DNA from: Chloroflexota bacterium
GTDB lineage: Bacteria; Chloroflexota; JAJPGV01
DNA length: 64,000 bases
Direction of reading: 5' to 3'
Assembly: GCA_021325635.1 (NCBI GenBank)
Contig: JAJPGV010000056.1
Location: forward strand, 131,037 to 195,036
The notes beneath the pieces were generated by a model. The model was not told the DNA's origin, made no database searches, and saw only the letters and a program-made list of their open reading frames with translations. A program made the translations under genes and the position numbers. Positions within the stretch are counted from its first letter, which is position 1. Every line of letters starts with the position of its first letter. Positions 14,646 to 22,203 of the stretch are shown here, one piece after another.

Positions 14646-14944
14646 TTGACAAGGAAGCGCTGATGGAGGCGCTCAAGAACGTCTACGACCCGGAGCTGGG
14701 TCTGAACGTGGTGGACCTGGGCCTCATCTATGGCATCGAGCAGCAGGACGGCACCGTCCAGGTGGACATGACCATGACCACGCCCGGCTGCCCGCTGCAC
14801 GAGAGCATGCTGCAGGGCGTCGGCGACGCGCTGAGCATCTTTGCCGGAGTCAAGCGGGTGGAGGTGCGACTGGTGTGGGAGCCGCTGTGGACCCCCGACC
14901 GCATCTCTGCCGAGGGGCGTCAAGCCCTGGGCTGGGCGGCGTGA
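14642..14944 (+). CDS. MIP18/DUF59 (SufT/PaaD-like) Fe-S assembly protein
   Basis: 100 residues with the DUF59 signature: YDPELGLNVVDLGLIYGI, then TMTTPGCPLHESM containing the conserved Cys, and VWEPLWTPDRIS at the end. These proteins help install Fe-S clusters. Overlaps the previous stop by ATGA, so it is coupled to the membrane protein upstream. In this setting it may serve the repair of NO-damaged clusters. Confidence 0.9.
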   Translation: MIDKEALMEALKNVYDPELGLNVVDLGLIYGIEQQDGTVQVDMTMTTPGCPLHESMLQGVGDALSIFAGVKRVEVRLVWEPLWTPDRISAEGRQALGWAA

Positions 14945-14972
14945 CGGGCAGCCACACGGCGGAGACGCGCTG

Positions 14973-16373
14973 ATGCCAGCCGGCATCGTCCCGCGGCGGC
15001 GCCACGAGCCGTACCAGTACTTCCTGAAGGCCAGCCTGCTGGTGGCCATCACCATTGGCTGGCTCCTGGGCGCGGTCGAGCTGAGCGCCATCACCTTCCA
15101 CGGGGCATTTCAGTCGCTGGCCACGCGCCTCATCTCGCCGGCGCTGTTCCAGGTCCACGGCCAGAGCCAGATCGTGGGCTGGGTAGGCCTGTTCATCATG
15201 GGCATTGCCTACCAGGTCATCCCCCGCCAGCGGCGCGTGGCCATCCACACGCCCGTCATGGCCTACGTCGTCCTGACGCTCATGTTGGGCGGCATCGTCC
15301 TGCGCGCGGTCGCGCAGCCGCTGGCGGCTGGCTCGGCGCTGTTCGGCGGCCTGACGGTGCTGTCGGCGCTGCTCGAGCTGGCCGGCCTGGGACTGTTCAT
15401 GTTCGGATTGATCCAGGGCCGCGTCATGGCCGACAGCATCCAGGGGCCGGAGCGTTTCAGCCGCGCGGCGCTGCAATGGTTCGCGCTCGCGCTCCTGCTC
15501 AATATCGGTGCGACGGTGTACATGGCGCTGACCGGCAGCTCCGTCGTGCCGGATTGGCTCGACCGCACGCTCATCGTGGTCGAGCTGTTCGGCTTCATCA
15601 CCTCCATGATCTTCGGCGTCAACGCCCGGAACCTGCCGCTGTTCATGCGGGTCAAGGCTGCGCCGGCCAGCGCTCTGCGGCCAGTCCTGTGGCTGCTGAC
15701 GGCGGCCACCGCCGTGTGCGCGGCTGGCCAAGCCCTGGCGGTGGTGTCGACCGAAGCCGCGCTGCTGGTGGCGGCGCTGGGCTGGGTCGGTCTCATCGTC
15801 TGCTCCGGCGTGTACATCCGGGCCAGCGGCCTGCTGGGGCCGCGCACCCGGCAGATCGTCACCGCCGGTCAGTCCGTCTGGTACGAGGCGTATGTCGTCG
15901 CCGCCTATGTCTGGCTCGCTGTGGGTCTCGGCCTGGAGCTGCTGACCTCGATGGCCCAGCTGCTGCACTGGCCTGTGCCCGCGAACGACCTGTTCCTGGC
16001 AGGCTTGCACGCCATCACGGTCGGCTTCATCTCGACCATGATCATGGGCATGGCGGCGCGCATCGTGCCCGCCTTCGCCGCCACCCGCTTGCACAGCCGC
16101 GGCCTGTTTATGGTGACCTGGTGGTGCCTCATGGCTGGGACGGCGCTGCGGGTGCCATCGCAGGCGCTGTACTCCGCCATAAGCGGGCCGTTCGTACCGC
16201 TGCTGGGCCTGTCGGGCGTTATCCAGCTGCTGGCCATGATGCTCTTTGCCTGGAACCTGTGGCGAACGCTCGCTACGAGTGCGACTGATTCCGCCGTGGC
16301 GGCCTCGCGGCCGGCCGTAGACATCGCCGGTGTGGCCAGTTCTCGGCCAGGAAGGGAACCTGTACATGGCTGA
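14973..16373 (+). CDS. nnrS: NnrS family haem/copper membrane protein
   Basis: 466 residues with about 12 transmembrane segments. Hallmarks are VHGQSQIVGWVGLFIMGIAY near the N-terminus, MIFGVNARNLPLFM in the middle and LHAITVGFISTMIMGMAARI near the C-terminus. NnrS proteins contain haem and copper and protect cells against NO-derived metabolic damage. ATG 14973 follows a GGAG site and is preferred over a longer frame that overlaps DUF59. Its end overlaps the next cupin gene by 8 nt. Confidence 0.85.
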   Translation: MPAGIVPRRRHEPYQYFLKASLLVAITIGWLLGAVELSAITFHGAFQSLATRLISPALFQVHGQSQIVGWVGLFIMGIAYQVIPRQRRVAIHTPVMAYVVLTLMLGGIVLRAVAQPLAAGSALFGGLTVLSALLELAGLGLFMFGLIQGRVMADSIQGPERFSRAALQWFALALLLNIGATVYMALTGSSVVPDWLDRTLIVVELFGFITSMIFGVNARNLPLFMRVKAAPASALRPVLWLLTAATAVCAAGQALAVVSTEAALLVAALGWVGLIVCSGVYIRASGLLGPRTRQIVTAGQSVWYEAYVVAAYVWLAVGLGLELLTSMAQLLHWPVPANDLFLAGLHAITVGFISTMIMGMAARIVPAFAATRLHSRGLFMVTWWCLMAGTALRVPSQALYSAISGPFVPLLGLSGVIQLLAMMLFAWNLWRTLATSATDSAVAASRPAVDIAGVASSRPGREPVHG

Positions 16374-16743
16374 TCCGCAACCATTTCTCGGGCATTACGC
16401 GGACCTGGCCGCGTTTCGCCCCGAACAATTCAATCCCCTTGGCCTGGCGCAAAGCGAGCACATGAAGCTAGTGCTGGTGTGTCTCGAGCCCGGCCAGTCC
16501 ATCCCTGCCCACGAGCCGGGAGTGGACATGGCGCTGATCGTGATCGAAGGCGAAGGGACACTGATCACCGGCGACCAGGAGCAGCCCATTCGGCCCGGCA
16601 GCATTGGCTTCGTGCCGGCGGGCGTACGTCGCGGCGTGAAGGCGACGACCCGTCTGATCGCGCTGCATACGGTGAGTCCCCCGCCGACGGCCCAGGACCA
16701 CGCTCAGGTGGTGGCTCAGCTCAGCGCCAAACCGAGCGCGTGA
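16366..16743 (+). CDS. Single-domain cupin protein
   Basis: 125 residues: LEPGQSIPAHEPGVDMALIV, then IEGEGTLITGDQEQPIRPGS followed by GFVPAGVRRGVKATT, a typical small cupin barrel. Of the usual metal ligands, H and E are partly present (PAHEPG). ATG 16366 follows GGAAGGG. It is the last gene of the rightward DUF2249-nnrS operon. Its ligand is unknown; a redox-sensing or scavenging role is inferred from context only. Confidence 0.75.
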   Translation: MADPQPFLGHYADLAAFRPEQFNPLGLAQSEHMKLVLVCLEPGQSIPAHEPGVDMALIVIEGEGTLITGDQEQPIRPGSIGFVPAGVRRGVKATTRLIALHTVSPPPTAQDHAQVVAQLSAKPSA

Positions 16744-16748
16744 GGTTC

Positions 16749-17411
16749 TTAGCCGCCCGCGGCTAGCCGTTCCAGACGGCGTGCATCCAGCAGCGTCGTC
16801 GTCCGCCGCGCAATCCGGATCATGCCCTGGTGCTCCATTTCGCGCAGCTCTCGACCGGCCACCTCGCGGGCCGTCCCGACGAGCTCCGCCAGGTCGCGCT
16901 GGGTCAGATGGCTTTCACCACCTTCAGCCGTCTCCAGGAGCGCGCGCGCCAGGCGGGCCCGCACGCTGTGGAATGCAAAGTCCTCGACCACCACTGTGAG
17001 CTGTCGCAGCCGCCGCGCGAAGACCCGCAGCATGGCAGCCCCAAAGCCTGGACGGGTGCGGAGCAGGTGATCGACGTCGGACGTCGCCAGCACGCCGACG
17101 TCGGATTCGTCCAGGCAGTCGGCGCTCGCAGGGTTCGGGCCGGCGTCGAACACGGGCACGTCGTTAAATGACTCGCCGGCTGGGATGAGCCGCAGTACCT
17201 GCTCCTTGCCGGCGGGTGACATTTTGTATATCCGGACGCGACCCTCTCGTACCACGTACAAGCCCTCACACGGGTCGCCTTCCAGCATGACCACCTGTCC
17301 GGCCGCGTAGTGCCGGACATGCACGTGCCGCGCGACCTCGTCGAAGTCTGCTTCCGGCAGCGCCGCGAAATACTCGACCTGCCGCAACCAGCTGGTGGCA
17401 TCAGAATCCAT
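16749..17411 (-). CDS. Crp/Fnr family transcriptional regulator
   Basis: 220 residues: cyclic-nucleotide-binding-type barrel (residues about 12-130, VVMLEGDPCEGLYVVREGRV), a long dimer helix, and a C-terminal winged HTH (LTQRDLAELVGTAREVAGR, then ELREME). It lacks the N-terminal Cys cluster of FNR, so it is closer to DNR/NnrR- or CooA-like sensors. Given its neighbours, NO or redox sensing is likely. Convergent with the cupin gene, only five bases apart. Confidence 0.87.
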   Translation of the reverse strand: MDSDATSWLRQVEYFAALPEADFDEVARHVHVRHYAAGQVVMLEGDPCEGLYVVREGRVRIYKMSPAGKEQVLRLIPAGESFNDVPVFDAGPNPASADCLDESDVGVLATSDVDHLLRTRPGFGAAMLRVFARRLRQLTVVVEDFAFHSVRARLARALLETAEGGESHLTQRDLAELVGTAREVAGRELREMEHQGMIRIARRTTTLLDARRLERLAAGG

Positions 17412-17532
17412 CGCAACTCAAGCGGCTCTACCTTACATCGGGCTGAGATGTAAACCGGCAAGGAGCGTCCAGAGTCGCCGCCTTCTTGAGGGGATAACCC
17501 CTGGATTAAGCGCTCCGGGCCGAGTCGGTCAG

Positions 17533-17754
17533 TTATCGGTCTGGCAGTTGGCGGCCATCGGGTGTGGCGTGTTCGAAGCGTCTGCTGCCGTCAATCCGTG
17601 TGTCGCGGAGGACGTAGCCCGCGTCCAACAACTCCAGTGTGCGCTGTTCTATTGACTTGGCGCCTGCCGGCCACACGTGGTCGTTCTCCATCAGGCTGCC
17701 ATCAGGCATGGGAGTCAGGCGCTTGGTCTCCGGCATCTTGCGATTCGCTCCCAT
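17533..17754 (-). CDS. Small hypothetical protein
   Basis: 73 residues, soluble and charged (MENDHVWPAGAKSIEQRTLE followed by LLDAGYVLRDTRIDGSRRFE), with no membrane segment or known motif. It is divergent from the ferredoxin gene and shares with it the DosR-like box at 17799-17812, which supports it being real. No family recognised. Confidence 0.5.
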   Translation of the reverse strand: MGANRKMPETKRLTPMPDGSLMENDHVWPAGAKSIEQRTLELLDAGYVLRDTRIDGSRRFEHATPDGRQLPDR

Positions 17755-17798
17755 GTCGCCTCCAGTATCGGCCCTGTGCAGCCGGCTGTCCTGGGAAA

Positions 17799-17812
17799 GG
17801 AACCAAAGTCCC
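17799..17812. promoter_or_regulatory. DosR-like box upstream of the ferredoxin gene
   Basis: GGAACCAAAGTCCC, followed by TTTCAGG. Identical over 14 bases to the boxes at 12957-12944 (minus strand) and 18559-18572. It lies 70 bp before the ferredoxin start and 45 bp before the divergent small gene. Confidence 0.6.
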
Positions 17813-17882
17813 TTTCAGGTGCGACCGGCCGCGGGAAGCTGAAGGAAGCTGGTCCGTGACCAGCCAAACGCGAAGGGGACCC

Positions 17883-18176
17883 ATGTCTTACGTTATTTGC
17901 AGCCCCTGCATCGATGTCATCGACACCGCCTGCCAGGAGGTCTGCCCGGTCGATTGCATCTACTTCGACCGGGGCACCGACCGCATGCTGTTCATCAACC
18001 CTGACGAGTGCATCGATTGCGGTGCGTGCGTTCCGGAGTGCCCGGTGAACGCCATCTACGAAGAAAGCGAAGTGCCTCCCGAGTGGCAGGACTTCATCCA
18101 GCTCAACGCGCAGTGGTTCGAGGACAAGCCGGCCGCCCGCCGCCAGGTGGACGACCTCGCGCCAGCACGTACGTAG
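17883..18176 (+). CDS. Seven-iron/two-cluster ferredoxin
   Basis: 97 residues: CSPCIDVIDTACQEVCPVDC and CIDCGACVPECPV supply the ligands for two clusters as in FdxA-type ferredoxins, with the acidic C-terminal extension PPEWQDFIQLNAQWFED. The ATG follows AAGGGGA. It is probably induced under low oxygen or NO and could donate electrons to the nitrate reductase complex, though this is inference from location and shared box. Confidence 0.9.
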   Translation: MSYVICSPCIDVIDTACQEVCPVDCIYFDRGTDRMLFINPDECIDCGACVPECPVNAIYEESEVPPEWQDFIQLNAQWFEDKPAARRQVDDLAPART

Positions 18177-18181
18177 AGTCG

Positions 18182-18508
18182 CTAGCCCGCTGCGAACTTG
18201 GGGGTAAGGAACGCGAGCATCATGAGCTCCTCAGTCCCCGTGTTACGGACCCGCAACTCTTCGTCACCACGATAGAAGGCCAGGCTTCCCGCGCCGAACG
18301 GCGTCTGGCCATCAGCCGTTTCAAGCTCGCCCTGGCCAGCGACCACATACAACATCAGATCGGATGTCCCATGACGGTGCGGGGGCAAGCTGTGGCCAGC
18401 CGCGATCCGAATAATCCGGACGTTGGACTGCTCCCCCTCAAGGAACGGTCGCGCCAGCAGGCCTGACGCATCCGGGGCCTCGACGTCTCCGATTCGTGCG
18501 ACCTTCAT
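18182..18508 (-). CDS. Cupin protein
   Basis: From ATG 18508 the protein has 108 residues: IIRIAAGHSLPPHRHGTSDL followed by MLYVVAGQGELETADG contains the HxH metal ligands and the cupin strands, then FGAGSLAFYRG. A TTG start 39 nt upstream is possible. A five-codon frame (ATG TTG GCA GTC GCA TGA) with a well-placed AGGAGG overlaps ATG 18508 and may couple translation. Convergent with the ferredoxin gene. Confidence 0.75.
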   Translation of the reverse strand: MKVARIGDVEAPDASGLLARPFLEGEQSNVRIIRIAAGHSLPPHRHGTSDLMLYVVAGQGELETADGQTPFGAGSLAFYRGDEELRVRNTGTEELMMLAFLTPKFAAG

Positions 18509-18558
18509 GCGACTGCCAACATTTCGGGCCTCCTGGCCTCGCAGCAAGTTGGGCGTAA

Positions 18559-18572
18559 GGAACCAAAGTCCC
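18559..18572. promoter_or_regulatory. DosR-like box between cupin and DUF1858-like genes
   Basis: GGAACCAAAGTCCC followed by TGTCAGGCCTATCGTATCG and CGACAT. Comparing with the minus strand below 12957 shows conserved downstream bases (TATCG, then GACAT at the same distance), consistent with a promoter core. The GTG start of the DUF1858-like gene is 46 bp downstream; the divergent cupin start is 50 bp away. Confidence 0.6.
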
Positions 18573-18618
18573 TGTCAGGCCTATCGTATCGCGACATGCT
18601 AGGGCCAGGAGGTCACCT

Positions 18619-18849
18619 GTGACGAAGAAATTGCTGAGTCAGACCATCAAGGAAGGACACTGGTCCGCGGTGCTCGACATGCGCGTCGGAGACGTCGTTC
18701 GAGCCCAGCCTGATGCCTGCGAACGGTTGCGGCAAATAGCCAGGAGCCGGCCTGTCCTGTGTGGTCGATACCCGGACCGAACGCTGGCCGATCTGGCGCT
18801 GATTGAGGACATTCCCTTGGATGCCATCCTGCGGATTCTTGCCACTTGA
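18619..18849 (+). CDS. DUF1858/ScdA-N-like small protein
   Basis: 76 residues starting at GTG with a strong AGGAGG site. VLDMRVGDVVRAQPDACERL, then PVLCGRYPDRTLADLALIED followed by IPLDAIL, is the helical domain also found at the N-terminus of the 11742 cupin, with the conserved single Cys. Related domains occur in ScdA/Ric di-iron repair proteins. Controlled by the box at 18559. Confidence 0.65.
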   Translation: MTKKLLSQTIKEGHWSAVLDMRVGDVVRAQPDACERLRQIARSRPVLCGRYPDRTLADLALIEDIPLDAILRILAT

Positions 18850-19009
18850 ATGGTGGCGGATTTCGCCTTCACCGATTTCGGGTCAGATCGCAACTCTGAC
18901 GGCAGCGCACGGTTATCAGCGCTGACGTAGCTTGGACGACCGTGTGAGGGGTTCCATACCGGCACCAGAGGCACGAGCCGGAGCCCGGGCACACACCAAT
19001 CAGCGGCGG

Positions 19010-21400
19010 CTACGAGCGCAATTCACGCAGGTGGCCTCGTTCCTCTGCGTCGAGCGGCAGACTGAACCAGCAGCGCGTTCCCTCCCGGATGCCACTCTCT
19101 AGCCACATGCGCCCGCCGTGCTCTTCAACGATGGCCTTGCAGATCGCCAAGCCAAGACCTGTGCCGGGCACGCGGCGGTCGACGCGATAGAAGCGCTCGA
19201 ACACCCGGGCCTGGTGCTGGGGAGCGATGCCCGGACCGTGATCGGCGACGCAGAACACGACCTCACCGTCGATCACCTCCGCCGTGACCCGAATCTCGGT
19301 GTGCTGAGGCGCGTACTTGGCGGCGTTTTCAACGAGATTGCCAAGTACGCGTTCGATTCTGGGTCCATCGAGCAAGACATCCGGCAGACCTTGCGCCACG
19401 ACCGGAAGCACGTTGTGATTCGCTGTTGTGCGTCGCAGGCGGTTCAGAGTTCGTTCCACCAGCGCCTGTGGTGCGTGCCAGCCCTTGTTGAGCTCGTCCG
19501 TGCCCGACTCGATCTTGGACATGTCGAGCAGGTCCGTGACCAGCGCCGCGAGGCGCTGCGACTCTTGATGGATCTCGCCGATAAAGTCCTTGACGGTCGC
19601 CGGATTCCAGTCCACATCCGGTTCCAGCAAGCTGCTGGAGAAGCCCATAATGTGGCCGATCGGTGTCCTCAATTCGTGTGAGACGAGCGAGATGATTTGG
19701 TCCTTCAACTGTTCCGCTTCGCGCTGACGGGTGATGTCGCGGACGACGACCACCACCAACTCGACGGATTGCTGGCCGTCCAGAATCGGGTTGGCGGTAA
19801 CGACAACTGGTGTTCGCTGCCCGCTCGATTTATGGAAGTAGAGGCCGGTTTCGGTGTGCGCCGACTTGCTGAACGCGGCCTTGAAAGACGGGTATTCGTG
19901 GGGATCGAGGGCGCGCCCACCTTCATCTTCCCAGTCACACAGCTCGCGGATGGAGAGACCGGCGAGCTGTTCCTTGGGGCGATGGATGAATGCGGCGGCA
20001 GCTTCGTTGGCAAACGCTACGTGACCGTCGGGGTGGAGGGCGAACACAGGCTCGGCAACGCCCTCCAGCACGCTGCTCACGGTGGCCAGCATCCGTTCCT
20101 GTCGGCGCTCGAGCTCTTTGATGCTGCTGATGTCCTGGAAGGCGACGACCGCCGCCGTGACGGCGCCAGTGTGATCGCGCACGGGGGCGCTGTTTAACAG
20201 CAGTGGCACGTCGGCACCGGTCGAGGCGTTACGAACGAGGAGTTGTTCGCCGGTAACAGTCTCGCCCCGGAGCAGTGATCGCTGCAGCGGCAGATCGCTG
20301 GCTTCATAGGGGGTGCCGTCCTCATGCCGTGTACCGAAGGCCTCCTGACCAGTGATTGGCATCGGGCTACCAACGATGTCGACCCCAAGAATCGAGGCGC
20401 TGGCGTCATTGCTGACGACAAAGCGGCCAGCCTCATCCGCGATGATGAGACCCTCCGGCAGGACGTCGATCACCTGCTGTAAGAGTTGCTGCTGTTCGCG
20501 GAGGGCCGAGTGCGCCGCCTGCAGCTCCGCCGCAGCGGTGCGGTTGACGGTGGCGTCGCGCGCGATGGCGATCACATGATGGCGTCCGCCCGCGATGGTC
20601 GGGCTGAGGCTGATTTCCACGGGGAAGCGTGTGCCGTCTTTGCGCTGCGCATACAGGTCGAGTCCCACGCCCATCGTGCGTCTGGAGGGGCTGGCCAGAT
20701 ACGCGCTGCGGTAGCCAAAGTGCGCGTCCCGCGCTTGGTCGGGGACGAGCAGTTCGATAGGCTGGCCGACCAGGTCGTCACGCTGGTAACCGAAGGCACG
20801 TTCCGCCTCCCGATTGACCAGGGTGATCACGCCAGCCTCGTCAACGATGAGCACCGGATCGGGTGCGGCTTCCAGCAGATCACGGTAGCTCGCCTCAGCT
20901 GCGTCTCGCTGGCGTTCCTCCTCAGCCTTGACGGACGTGAGGTCATGCGTCACGGTCGTCGCGCCCACCACCTTGCCACGGGCACCCAGGATCGGGCTCA
21001 CCGCGATCGCGGCGGGGAACAGAGTGCCACCTTTTCGTATATGTCGCGTTTCGTGGTGCAAGACCGTCTGCCCACAGAGGACGCTGCGCCAAATGGTCGA
21101 CCAGTCGTGCACTCCCTCCGGGGCGACCAGCCGGGAATAGGGCTGGCCCAGTGCTTCCTCTGGCGTGTAGCCGTACAGGCTTTGCGCCGCCGGGTTCCAG
21201 GTGACAATCGTGCCTTCCTGGGTCTTGCCGATGACGGCTACAGGCAGCTCATTGAAGAGCGAGGCGAAGTGCCCCTCGGCCAGCTCATCACCATGGCCGC
21301 TCACCATCTGGTCGCGATGCGGTCGATTTCCATCCGACCCTTCCTTGCCATCCCTGACACAGTAGGCAGGACGCTGGCGCAACCGCATAAACGGGCGCAC
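19010..21400 (-). CDS. PAS-rich sensor histidine kinase
   Basis: 796 residues with four PAS domains (about residues 45-150, 160-285, 295-410, 425-540; each has an NPAAQSLYGYTPEE-like or NREAERAFGY-like segment), a HisKA dimerisation domain with the phosphorylated His in LVSHELRTPIGH, and an ATPase domain with NLVENAAKYAP, DHGPGIAP and GTGLGLAICKAIVEEHGG. No membrane segment is visible, so it is a soluble sensor of redox, gas or small ligand. GTG 21400, ATG 21388 or ATG 21307 could start it. No response regulator is adjacent. Confidence 0.85.
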   Translation of the reverse strand: MRPFMRLRQRPAYCVRDGKEGSDGNRPHRDQMVSGHGDELAEGHFASLFNELPVAVIGKTQEGTIVTWNPAAQSLYGYTPEEALGQPYSRLVAPEGVHDWSTIWRSVLCGQTVLHHETRHIRKGGTLFPAAIAVSPILGARGKVVGATTVTHDLTSVKAEEERQRDAAEASYRDLLEAAPDPVLIVDEAGVITLVNREAERAFGYQRDDLVGQPIELLVPDQARDAHFGYRSAYLASPSRRTMGVGLDLYAQRKDGTRFPVEISLSPTIAGGRHHVIAIARDATVNRTAAAELQAAHSALREQQQLLQQVIDVLPEGLIIADEAGRFVVSNDASASILGVDIVGSPMPITGQEAFGTRHEDGTPYEASDLPLQRSLLRGETVTGEQLLVRNASTGADVPLLLNSAPVRDHTGAVTAAVVAFQDISSIKELERRQERMLATVSSVLEGVAEPVFALHPDGHVAFANEAAAAFIHRPKEQLAGLSIRELCDWEDEGGRALDPHEYPSFKAAFSKSAHTETGLYFHKSSGQRTPVVVTANPILDGQQSVELVVVVVRDITRQREAEQLKDQIISLVSHELRTPIGHIMGFSSSLLEPDVDWNPATVKDFIGEIHQESQRLAALVTDLLDMSKIESGTDELNKGWHAPQALVERTLNRLRRTTANHNVLPVVAQGLPDVLLDGPRIERVLGNLVENAAKYAPQHTEIRVTAEVIDGEVVFCVADHGPGIAPQHQARVFERFYRVDRRVPGTGLGLAICKAIVEEHGGRMWLESGIREGTRCWFSLPLDAEERGHLRELRS

Positions 21401-21428
21401 AACGGGCCATCAACTCTACGGTGAGTGG

Positions 21429-21467
21429 GTTAACAGTCTGTTAACGGCTTGTTCATGCCGCGTTCTG
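21429..21467 (+). promoter_or_regulatory. Pho-box-like array of four 11-bp direct repeats
   Basis: GTTAAC (21429), GTTAAC (21440), GTTCAT (21451) and GTTCTG (21462) are spaced exactly 11 bp apart, as in the direct-repeat boxes bound by PhoB/PhoP-family winged-helix regulators. Orientation points to a rightward promoter, with a CATAGG-like -10 near 21482. Between the first two units it also forms a GTTAACA/TGTTAAC palindrome. Confidence 0.55.
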
Positions 21468-21549
21468 GACCGGGACCGCACCATAGGCCCATGACAGGGT
21501 TGCGACGTCGCCAGTCCACGTCAGCCCGGATTCACGTCCTGGAGGTGCG

Positions 21550-21615
21550 TTGGCAAATCGATCAATGAGCCCTTCGCCGCAAGGGCAGGAAAGCGCCGCG
21601 AACACCGCCATTTAA
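21550..21615 (+). CDS. Possible 21-residue small protein
   Basis: GGAGG at 21541-21545 is followed by a TTG start and 20 further codons (MANRSMSPSPQGQESAANTA plus Ile) ending in TAA. It lies between the Pho-box-like repeat and a strong hairpin, so a short transcript of about 220 nt is plausible. The peptide has no recognisable motif; the transcript could equally be a regulatory RNA. Confidence 0.3.
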   Translation: MANRSMSPSPQGQESAANTAI

Positions 21616-21679
21616 CGACTGGCCAGTGAGGCGTCGATATCGGCATTAGGGCCGTGGCGGTTGCTCAAAGTTGAACGAT

Positions 21680-21712
21680 TAAGAAGCGACTCACGTGCTG
21701 AGTCGCTTCTTA
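21680..21712. terminator. 14-bp perfect hairpin, bidirectional terminator
   Basis: Arms 21680-21693 and 21699-21712 are perfectly complementary (TAAGAAGCGACTCA) around a CGTGC loop. The arms begin and end in A/T-rich bases, so transcripts from either side would have a short U-rich end. It closes the leftward Tad operon and the putative rightward small transcript. Confidence 0.6.
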
Positions 21713-21772
21713 GCGTACGCTGGTTGAACCTGCTCGTGGAACCGCTCAGATGGCTGGCAGTCCGTCCCCGCG

Positions 21773-22198
21773 TCACCCGGCCAGCAGAGGGATGACAAAC
21801 GCGATAGCCGTTCCGACCGCTATGGCCGGGACATAAGGCACGATCCGTTTCCCGCGCCGCACGGCGATCAGCGCCAGGACCAGCCCGGCCAGGCTGGTAC
21901 ACAAGCCAGCCAGCAGGGCGAAGGCCCAGCCTTCCCAGGCCCCGACAGCCGCGAGCAGCAAGCTGTCAGCGGGGCCGGCCCAGCCCTTCACCACGAAGGG
22001 CAGGAGCAGCAAGGCCCCAACGGCCAGGCCCAGCAGACTCCCTTCGAGTCTGGCGAGGCCATGCAGCGCGGCGGCGATAAGACCCAGCGCGATACCGCCG
22101 AGACTCCACCACCCCGGGACGCGCAGCCGGCGGACATCGGACACGGCCGCTCCAACCAACAACACCATGACAGCGGCCGGTGAAAGCCAGGCGACCAT
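21773..22198 (-). CDS. Prepilin peptidase (CpaA/TadV type)
   Basis: 141 residues with about five hydrophobic segments. The two aspartates of the A24 aspartic peptidases appear as AAVSDVRRLRVPGWWS and GPADSLLLAAVGAW; the second is a GxxD variant of the usual GxGD. It lacks the N-terminal methylase domain, as expected for CpaA. It would process the Flp pilin and TadE/G pseudopilins. Last gene of the leftward pilus set. Confidence 0.8.
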   Translation of the reverse strand: MVAWLSPAAVMVLLVGAAVSDVRRLRVPGWWSLGGIALGLIAAALHGLARLEGSLLGLAVGALLLLPFVVKGWAGPADSLLLAAVGAWEGWAFALLAGLCTSLAGLVLALIAVRRGKRIVPYVPAIAVGTAIAFVIPLLAG

Positions 22199-22203
22199 CG
22201 GCC

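Noticed and set aside
14850-16367. 505-residue minus-strand frame opposite nnrS
   Set aside because: Gln/His/Arg-rich composition typical of the antisense of a membrane protein gene.
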